Source: Akkermansiaceae bacterium (GTDB lineage: Bacteria > Verrucomicrobiota > Verrucomicrobiia > Verrucomicrobiales > Akkermansiaceae). From it: 12,138 bases of DNA. The position numbers and the translations under genes were made by a program. Below the pieces are notes generated by a model, which was given only the letters and a program-made list of their open reading frames with translations, was not told the DNA's origin and searched no databases. Location of the stretch: contig JALZVD010000231.1 of the NCBI GenBank assembly GCA_023300205.1, forward strand, positions 1 to 12,138, given 5' to 3'. Of the stretch, positions 6,924 through 12,138 are shown one piece after another (within the stretch, counting starts at the first letter, position 1; each line of letters begins with the position of its first letter).

Positions 6924-7982
6924 ATGCTCTACCTTCATATTGGGACACACAAAACTGGAACATCAACAATTCAACAGAGTCTTCGTGACAGTTATGAAGT
7001 GCTAAAAAGTGATGGTGTAGGTTATCTGAACCTTTCATATAATATAATTAAAGCTCGTGAGGTGATGAGAGCTGCTGAATTCGACAGTAATCTTGTAGAC
7101 AAGCTTTCGAAAGAAATTAGCCAAGCTCACGCTAAGGTTGGGGACCTTCCGAAGCTGGTTCTTAGTAATGAGGCGTTCTCAGGTGAGCCTTACAACGGTT
7201 ATCTCAACTCAAAAGTTGTCGCTGAGATCCTACGAGCTGCAATTAAGGTAGAAGAGGTAAAAGTAGTAGTTTACTTGAGAACTCAAGATCAGTTCGTAGA
7301 GTCACTTTACACCCAAAGCATTCACGAGGGAGGGAGTAAAAATTTCACAGATTTTCTTGGGAATTTTTCTGATCATGAAGCCTTTGACTACCACCGCTTA
7401 GTTAGTGATTTCCAGGAGGTCTTTGGCGTGGATCAAGTAATCGTGCGATCTTATTGCGATGAAAGCAACAAAGGGCTCTTGAAGGGTTTTTCCAATTTAA
7501 TTGGAAGCGAACACTTAGCTAAGTGGGCTGGAGGAGATCGTAACTTGGCATACTCAAGAAATGCGTTAGAGATCGCCCGCATCTGTAATCTTGATTTAGA
7601 TCAATATTCTAAACAAAAACTTCGTAGTGCGCTTCAGATCGTTCTGGCAAAAAAGAGAGGAGAGTCGTTCTCGTATTTCGATGATAGATCGCGTGTCGAA
7701 TTTCTTGGACGTTTTCGAGATTCAAATTCTAAAATTGGAGTCGAACATGGAACTCAAGGTGGTAAAGACTTCTTCCCAAATTTTGTTGCATCACCAGAGC
7801 TAGAAACCGAATCCCCTGATTCAATCAGCTACGATGACGCGGCTTCTCTTATCTTAAAACTCTTCGAGATTGGCGCGGGAAAAAAGCCAAATAGGCTTAA
7901 AACAACTTTCATGAACTCAGCAATTAGACTGGTGAAGAGGGTCGGACCTTTGGAAAGAGTCGCGCGGAAAATTTACAAGTAA
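6924..7982 (+). CDS. P-loop sulfotransferase-like protein
   Basis: A 352-residue protein that resembles PAPS-dependent carbohydrate sulfotransferases. The 5'-phosphosulfate loop is HIGTHKTGTSTIQ (5-17), with K10 as the expected catalytic lysine. The likely 3'-phosphate site is VVVYLRTQDQFVESLYTQSI (114-133), with R119 and S127 as the usual Arg and Ser. LSNEAFSG (80-87) corresponds to the conserved strand-loop between them. No signal peptide is apparent, so it may act in the cytoplasm on nucleotide- or lipid-linked sugar. PAPS would come from the nearby cysC, cysD and cysN products. The ATG has no Shine-Dalgarno sequence and sits 44 bases after the flippase. Composition is A/T-richer than the neu genes (25 of 60 bases G+C in 7081-7140), hinting at separate acquisition. 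The acceptor sugar is unknown; it is less likely to be a protein sulfotransferase. Confidence 0.82.
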   Translation: MLYLHIGTHKTGTSTIQQSLRDSYEVLKSDGVGYLNLSYNIIKAREVMRAAEFDSNLVDKLSKEISQAHAKVGDLPKLVLSNEAFSGEPYNGYLNSKVVAEILRAAIKVEEVKVVVYLRTQDQFVESLYTQSIHEGGSKNFTDFLGNFSDHEAFDYHRLVSDFQEVFGVDQVIVRSYCDESNKGLLKGFSNLIGSEHLAKWAGGDRNLAYSRNALEIARICNLDLDQYSKQKLRSALQIVLAKKRGESFSYFDDRSRVEFLGRFRDSNSKIGVEHGTQGGKDFFPNFVASPELETESPDSISYDDAASLILKLFEIGAGKKPNRLKTTFMNSAIRLVKRVGPLERVARKIYK

Positions 7983-8024
7983 TTTTTCAAAATCCGTCCC
8001 GAAGATACTAACGTAAAATCAATC

Positions 8025-8720
8025 ATGTCAATTTTAGCTCTAATTCCAGCCCGCGGAGGCTCCAAGGGTTTACCGGGAAAAAACATCATTGGTTTTTGTG
8101 GGAAGCCCCTTTTGGCGTGGTCTATTGAGGCCGCTAAGGACGCCAAGGTTCCTGTCTCGCGTATCGTTGTATCGACTGAAGATCCTAAGATTCGGAAAGT
8201 AGCCGAAGAATCCGGTGCATATTGCCCATTTTTGCGACCTTCCGAATTCGCAACAGACACTGCTTCTGGGTTAGATCCAGTCCTACATGCACTTGATTGG
8301 TTCGCTGCGAATGAGGATTATCACCCTGAGTGGCTTCTTCTCCTTCAACCGACAAGTCCGCTTCGCACTGCGGCGGATATAGATGGGGCTTATGCGTTAG
8401 CCGTTGCTAAAGGAGCAGATTCTGTAATGGGTGTGACAGAAGCACAGTCTCATCCGCTGTGGACTAAAACGATCGATACGAACGGCAGATTAGAGGACTT
8501 TTTTGATAAGGAAAATGTCCCAGCGACTCGTCAAGAATTACAGAAGGTGTATGTCGTTAATGGCGCAATTTACCTGATTCGAGTAGATCTGCTTAGAAAT
8601 GTCAGGGCTTTCTCGAATGACGAAACTTTGGCCTATGTGATGCCGCCAGAGAGATCGGCTGATATCGACACAGAGTTTGATTTTAAAATCGCAAGTTTTT
8701 TGAAAAGCGAAACGAAATGA
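8025..8720 (+). CDS. CMP-nonulosonic acid synthetase (NeuA/LegF/PseF type cytidylyltransferase)
   Basis: A 231-residue cytidylyltransferase that activates a sialic-acid-like sugar with CTP to CMP-sugar. The nucleotide-binding motif is IPARGGSKGLPGKN (7-20). It is followed by VVSTEDPKIRKVAEESGA, LLLQPTSPLRTAADID, the RQELQKVYVVNGAIYLI segment and PPERSADIDTEFDF near the C-terminus, all typical of this family. The length of about 230 residues is that of the single-domain bacterial form. The ATG at 8025 lacks a Shine-Dalgarno sequence and follows a 42-base gap after the sulfotransferase, so it probably begins the nonulosonic acid operon. Its stop overlaps the next start as ATGA. Because the downstream neighbours include a PtmE-like gene, the product may be CMP-legionaminic acid, but Neu5Ac cannot be excluded from sequence alone. 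Confidence 0.92.
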   Translation: MSILALIPARGGSKGLPGKNIIGFCGKPLLAWSIEAAKDAKVPVSRIVVSTEDPKIRKVAEESGAYCPFLRPSEFATDTASGLDPVLHALDWFAANEDYHPEWLLLLQPTSPLRTAADIDGAYALAVAKGADSVMGVTEAQSHPLWTKTIDTNGRLEDFFDKENVPATRQELQKVYVVNGAIYLIRVDLLRNVRAFSNDETLAYVMPPERSADIDTEFDFKIASFLKSETK

Positions 8721-9751
8721 ATTTTTTAAGCAACGACAGAAAGTGCTTCGTCATCGCGGAGGCGGGTGTGAACCACAATGGTGACCTAAATTTAGCTAAG
8801 GAGCTGATCTTAGCGGCGCATAAAGTGGGGGCGGATGCCGTCAAGTTTCAGACTTGGGTGACTGAGGATATTGTCACGCGGGACAGTGCTTCTGCTGATT
8901 ATCAGCAGAACAACACGGCTGAGGAATCTCAGTTTCAGTTACTCAAAGATCTTGAGCTTCCTCACGCCGCTTTCGGTGAACTTAAGGTATATGCCGAGGA
9001 GGTGGGGATCATGTTTCTTTCCACGCCCGATGATTCGGGGAGCGCGGAATTTTTGGTCAAGTTAGGGATGCCTCTGCTTAAGACTGGGAGTGGGGAGTTG
9101 ACAAATCTGCCCTTCTTGGCCGAGTTGGCAGCTTATGGGCTCCCGATGATCGTTTCGACTGGGATGTCGACTCTTGAAGAAGTCCGGGTCGCGGTGGAGT
9201 TAATCCAGAAGCATAATAATGAGCCGTTGACCCTCCTCCATTGTGTCTCGAACTATCCTGCTGACCCAGCTGAGTGTAATTTAAAAGCGATGGATACAAT
9301 GGCGCGTGAGCTGGAAGTGACGGTCGGTTACTCTGATCACACCATGGGCATCGCGGTTCCTATCGCGGCAGTGGCACGGGGAGCGCGGGTGATCGAGAAA
9401 CACCTCACCTTGGATCGGGGCATGGAGGGGCCAGACCATTTGTGCTCGGCTGACCCGACCGAGTTTCGCGCTATGATGGAGGGGATTCGCGACGTTGAGG
9501 CTGCCTTGGGAGATGGGGTGAAACGGCCCATGCCCAGCGAGCTTAAGACGCTGGAAGTGGTACGTAAGGAAGTTGTCGCGGGCCGAAATCTCCCGGAAGG
9601 CCACGTCATTGAGGCCCGAGACTTTGCCCTGAAGCGTGGCTCGGGTCGGGGGCTCGATCCGGGGTTACTGGAGACGACTTACGGCAAAAAACTGGTTCGT
9701 GACGTGAAGGCCGATGAAGCGATCACGGAAGATTTACTCAAGGATGCGTAA
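8717..9751 (+). CDS. neuB: N-acylneuraminate/legionaminate synthase (NeuB/LegI type)
   Basis: A 344-residue synthase that condenses phosphoenolpyruvate with an N-acylated mannosamine-type sugar to make a nine-carbon nonulosonic acid. The N-terminal TIM barrel begins FVIAEAGVNHNGD (11-23), then ADAVKFQTW, FLSTPDD, KTGSGELTN, STGMST, HCVSNYPA, VGYSDHTMGI and IEKHLTLDR. H208 and H229 match the metal-binding histidines. The C-terminal part, from about residue 283, is a SAF/antifreeze-like domain (AGRNLPEGHVIEARDFALKR) that closes over the active site of the partner subunit. Length and domain order are complete. Start and the preceding stop overlap by 4 bases (ATGA). Codons are strongly G-rich compared with cysD. 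Pseudaminic acid synthase (PseI) is less likely given the NeuC-type epimerase next door; the choice between Neu5Ac and Leg remains open. Confidence 0.93.
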   Translation: MNFLSNDRKCFVIAEAGVNHNGDLNLAKELILAAHKVGADAVKFQTWVTEDIVTRDSASADYQQNNTAEESQFQLLKDLELPHAAFGELKVYAEEVGIMFLSTPDDSGSAEFLVKLGMPLLKTGSGELTNLPFLAELAAYGLPMIVSTGMSTLEEVRVAVELIQKHNNEPLTLLHCVSNYPADPAECNLKAMDTMARELEVTVGYSDHTMGIAVPIAAVARGARVIEKHLTLDRGMEGPDHLCSADPTEFRAMMEGIRDVEAALGDGVKRPMPSELKTLEVVRKEVVAGRNLPEGHVIEARDFALKRGSGRGLDPGLLETTYGKKLVRDVKADEAITEDLLKDA

Positions 9752-10895
9752 AATTGGATTAGTGACAGTGGGTCGTTCTGACTATGGAACGTGCCGCTGT
9801 TTTCTGAAGGCTCTGGGCCAATCAGAGAGTTGCGAAGCGTGGCTTTATGTCGCGGGTGCGCACTTGAGTGAGCTGTCAGGAAATACCGTTTCGGAAATTG
9901 AAGCTGATGGGTTTGAGATCCGCGAACGCGTCGAAATGGTCGCAGCCTCTGATCGCCCCGGTGCGATTGCGGCTTCGGTAGGGGTGGGGACGCTGCGGTT
10001 TGCAGAGCGGTTTGAGAAAGAGGTTCCTGATCTTTTGGTGATTGTGGGTGATCGTTCGGAGTTGCTTGCAGTGGTGACCGCGGCTTTACCCTTCCGCATT
10101 CCGGTGGCGCACCTCTCGGGTGGTGAAATTTCGGAAGGTGCGACGGATGATATGGTTCGCCATGCTTTGACCAAAATGAGTCACTTGCACTTCCCCACCA
10201 ATGAGGAGCACGGCGCGCGCATCTGTCAGTTGGGTGAGGAATCGAGACGCGTCTTTCCGGTGGGTGACCCCGCTCTTGATCGCTTGCGCCAGCCCCCAGG
10301 GATGACGCGCGCGGAAATTGCCGATAGTCTGGGGATTGAGCTGCAGGAGCCGGTCGTGGTGGTGACTCATCATCCGGTCACTCAGGGAGAGGAATCTGAG
10401 GAGGAGGTGGGCGAATTAATCGCGGCGATGTCTGTGATCGAGGCCACGTGGATCATTACTTTCCCAAATGCCGATCGGGGGGCCCAAGGCATTATTGATC
10501 GCCTAGGAGAATTTGCGGAGGAGAACGAGCGCGCGGTTTTTGTGCCCAGTTTAGGTCAGGAGCGTTACTATAGTTTACTGGGTCAGGCTGATGCGATGTT
10601 AGGAAATTCTTCCAGTGGTATTTGGGAATCGGCGAGTTTTGAGCTGCCGGTGGTGAATGTAGGCGATCGTCAGAAAGGACGGATGCGCGCCGAAAATGTT
10701 TTAGATAGTGAGCCCCAGCGTAAAGCAATTGAGCGGCAATTAGGAAAGGCGCTTGATCCTGATTTTCGAGCAAGCTTGGCGGGCCTCAAAAACCCCTATG
10801 GAGATGGAGATGCTGCGGAACGAATTGTGGAAGTTTTAGAGAAGGTGGTGATTGATGAGTCATTGCTCAGAAAACCCTTTGTGGATGTAAAATGA
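9744..10895 (+). CDS. neuC: UDP/GDP-N-acetylglucosamine 2-epimerase, hydrolysing (NeuC/LegG type)
   Basis: A 383-residue enzyme that epimerises and hydrolyses a nucleotide-linked GlcNAc-type sugar to free ManNAc or its 2,4-diacetamido analogue, the substrate of the synthase upstream. It has the GT-B-like epimerase fold, with GLVTVGRSDYG (5-15), PDLLVIVGDRSELLA, VAHLSGGEISEGATDDMVRH, ALTKMSHLHFPTNEEHG and VFPVGDPALD. Further on are VVVTHHPVTQ and MLGNSSSGIWESASF, the usual UDP-binding end. I chose ATG 9744 over the in-frame ATG 9714 because the family normally starts MRKIxxVTxxRxDYG just before the first strand. The ten residues from 9714 lie wholly inside neuB and look like read-through. The resulting overlap with neuB is 8 bases. 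NeuC and LegG cannot be separated here by sequence reading; the CBS-domain gene downstream makes a GDP-linked substrate possible. Confidence 0.92.
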   Translation: MRKIGLVTVGRSDYGTCRCFLKALGQSESCEAWLYVAGAHLSELSGNTVSEIEADGFEIRERVEMVAASDRPGAIAASVGVGTLRFAERFEKEVPDLLVIVGDRSELLAVVTAALPFRIPVAHLSGGEISEGATDDMVRHALTKMSHLHFPTNEEHGARICQLGEESRRVFPVGDPALDRLRQPPGMTRAEIADSLGIELQEPVVVVTHHPVTQGEESEEEVGELIAAMSVIEATWIITFPNADRGAQGIIDRLGEFAEENERAVFVPSLGQERYYSLLGQADAMLGNSSSGIWESASFELPVVNVGDRQKGRMRAENVLDSEPQRKAIERQLGKALDPDFRASLAGLKNPYGDGDAAERIVEVLEKVVIDESLLRKPFVDVK

Positions 10896-11974
10896 GCGAA
10901 GATAATTTTACAGTTTTTGTAGCAGTTGCCGATAAGGCGCGCTGGCTTGCCGAGCTTGCAGAATTTCCGTCGGAGCGACAGGATCTCTATTTCCAGCCCG
11001 AGTGGATTGACCTCCATTGTCTGGAGGATTCGGCTCGTGGGCTTGCTTTCCTTTATCAAGAAGGAGAAGAGCGCTGGCTCTATCCCTTTGTGCGTCGGGC
11101 CATTGAGAAGATCGGAGAAGAAGATGTCTCGGCTCTTGGGCTTTCCGATATTGAGTCAGCTTATGGCTACGGTGGGCCGATTTCTTCGAGCGATGATCCC
11201 GAGTTTTCGCAAAGAGCCCGCGCCTGCTTTTCTGAGTGGTGTCGCGATGAGCGTATTGTCGCGGAATTTGTGAGATTTCATCCTCTCTTGCAGACCGATC
11301 GTTTCATAGGTGGGGTGGAGAATGTCACCATCATCAATGATCGTCAGACGGCGGCGATCCCGCTCAAGGGCGAAGAAAATCCAGGGACTTACAGTAAAAA
11401 TGCCGCTTACATGATTCGCCGAGGCGCGCGAGCCGGCTACCGCGTCATCGAGCAGGATATCGAAATGTTTCCGCGTTTTGTGCAGATGTATCGCGACACG
11501 ATGGAGATGCTCGGTGCGGCGGATTATTATTACTTTAGCGACCATTACTACGCTGATTTAGCCAAGTTGGTCGCATCTCAAGGTCGTCTCTTAGCGGTTG
11601 TGGGTGAAGACTCAGAGGAATGGGTCTCGGCTGGTTTATTCATCGATGGAAAGACTCTTTCGCACTATCACCTCTCTGCCTCGATCACGAGTCGCCGGGT
11701 GCCAGGTGCTACAAACCTTCTCCTCGATCACGCCGCTCAGTGCGCCGCGGAGAGTGGGAAAGAATTGCTGCATCTGGGAGGCGGGCGGACTGCTGCTCCC
11801 GATGATAGCTTGTTGAAGTTTAAGAGGGAAATGGGATCGCTGGTTTCTGATTTTAAGATTGGGAAGTGCCTTCATTTGCCTGATGACTACGCAGGGCTGA
11901 TTGCTCGCTGGGAAGAGCAGGGAGGATGCTCTGAAGGAAATCCCGTTTTACTTCGATACCGCCAAAAAATTTAG
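10892..11974 (+). CDS. FemAB/GNAT-like acyltransferase in the nonulosonic acid operon
   Basis: A 360-residue protein resembling the tandem-GNAT FemAB-like group, which includes peptidoglycan-bridge aminoacyltransferases and many uncharacterised polysaccharide-locus acyltransferases. Supporting features are YFQPEWIDL near the N-terminus, a mid-protein TYSKNAAYMIRRGARAGYRV basic stretch, then MFPRFVQMYRDTMEMLGA and YYYFSDHYYADL. A second GNAT-like half follows, with SHYHLSASI, GATNLLLDHAAQCAAESG and HLGGG. The protein ends FKREMGSLVSDFKIGKCLHL. This order matches FemAB-like members, but I see no long coiled-coil arm as in FemA. It overlaps neuC by 4 bases (ATGA) and touches the next start directly, so it belongs to the operon. 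A role in N-acylating the nonulosonic acid or its precursor is inferred from context. The acyl donor, acetyl-CoA or aminoacyl-tRNA, is unknown. Confidence 0.72.
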   Translation: MSEDNFTVFVAVADKARWLAELAEFPSERQDLYFQPEWIDLHCLEDSARGLAFLYQEGEERWLYPFVRRAIEKIGEEDVSALGLSDIESAYGYGGPISSSDDPEFSQRARACFSEWCRDERIVAEFVRFHPLLQTDRFIGGVENVTIINDRQTAAIPLKGEENPGTYSKNAAYMIRRGARAGYRVIEQDIEMFPRFVQMYRDTMEMLGAADYYYFSDHYYADLAKLVASQGRLLAVVGEDSEEWVSAGLFIDGKTLSHYHLSASITSRRVPGATNLLLDHAAQCAAESGKELLHLGGGRTAAPDDSLLKFKREMGSLVSDFKIGKCLHLPDDYAGLIARWEEQGGCSEGNPVLLRYRQKI

Positions 11975-12138
11975 ATGATTAAGATTGAGAATTTTACCAT
12001 TTCGCCTGCTAGCACGCTGCGCGAAGTTTTAGAGTGCATTGGCAAGAATGCGAAAGGTCTGGCTTTGCTCGTGGACGAGACGGGTCGTCTAATCACCACG
12101 GTGACCGATGGTGATTTACGGCGTGCGATTTTGGCCGA
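11975..12138 (+). CDS. CBS-domain sugar-1-phosphate nucleotidyltransferase, N-terminal part (PtmE-like; cut by window end)
   Basis: Only the first 54 residues are present. They form most of one CBS domain: FTISPASTLREVLECI, then GLALLVDETGRLITTVTDGD and LRRAIL. In nonulosonic acid loci, an N-terminal CBS pair of exactly this kind precedes the nucleotidyltransferase domain of PtmE. In Campylobacter, PtmE is the glucosamine-1-phosphate guanylyltransferase that starts legionaminic acid synthesis on GDP. The catalytic domain is beyond the window, so this identity rests on the CBS start and the operon position. The ATG follows the preceding TAG with no gap. A stand-alone CBS protein is the main alternative. 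KpsF-type isomerases are less likely because they carry their CBS domains at the C-terminus. Confidence 0.7.
   Translation, partial: MIKIENFTISPASTLREVLECIGKNAKGLALLVDETGRLITTVTDGDLRRAILA

Noticed and set aside
9714..9743. Earlier in-frame ATG for the epimerase gene at 9714
   Set aside because: The ten extra residues lie wholly within neuB and precede the normal family N-terminus, which starts at ATG 9744.
1..12138. Insertion sequences, CRISPR arrays, tRNA or rRNA genes, attachment sites
   Set aside because: No transposase or integrase, regularly spaced repeats or RNA-gene sequences were recognised, and the window is almost fully covered by coding genes.

Overview
This window is a stretch of a bacterial surface-polysaccharide locus. 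All recognisable genes lie on the + strand and cover nearly everything. The host cannot be named from the sequence. GC is moderate. Most start codons lack a Shine-Dalgarno sequence and follow A/T-rich leaders instead. That fits lineages with much non-SD initiation, such as marine Verrucomicrobiota or Bacteroidota. Verrucomicrobiota is my weak preference, by inference only.

Layout. (1) 2-1780: the C-terminal end of GDP-mannose 4,6-dehydratase (gmd), a WecG/TagA/CpsF-family glycosyltransferase, and an APS-kinase-like gene (cysC) overlapping the glycosyltransferase by 14 bases. (2) 1842-4050: cysD and cysN, the two subunits of ATP sulfurylase, each with its own short A/T-rich leader. A 119-base gap with a hairpin follows. 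(3) 4170-7982: a GT4-type glycosyltransferase, a Wzx-like flippase whose 5' end looks frameshifted, and a P-loop sulfotransferase. (4) 8025-12138 (cut by the window end): a tightly packed nonulosonic acid block. It holds a CMP-NulO synthetase (neuA/legF type), a NulO synthase (neuB/legI type), a 2-epimerase (neuC/legG type), a FemAB/GNAT-like acyltransferase and the N-terminus of a CBS-domain protein resembling PtmE-type sugar-1-phosphate nucleotidyltransferases.

How the genes fit together (inference). CysDN and CysC would make PAPS, which the sulfotransferase would use to sulfate a glycan. Gmd supplies GDP-4-keto-6-deoxymannose, a precursor of fucose-type sugars. The neu/leg block makes and activates a sialic- or legionaminic-acid-like sugar. 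The glycosyltransferases assemble the repeat unit and the flippase exports it. The likely product is a sulfated exopolysaccharide, capsule or O-antigen carrying a nonulosonic acid. No polymerase, reductive sulfate-assimilation gene, mobile element, tRNA, rRNA or CRISPR array was seen. Every gap between genes is under 150 bases.
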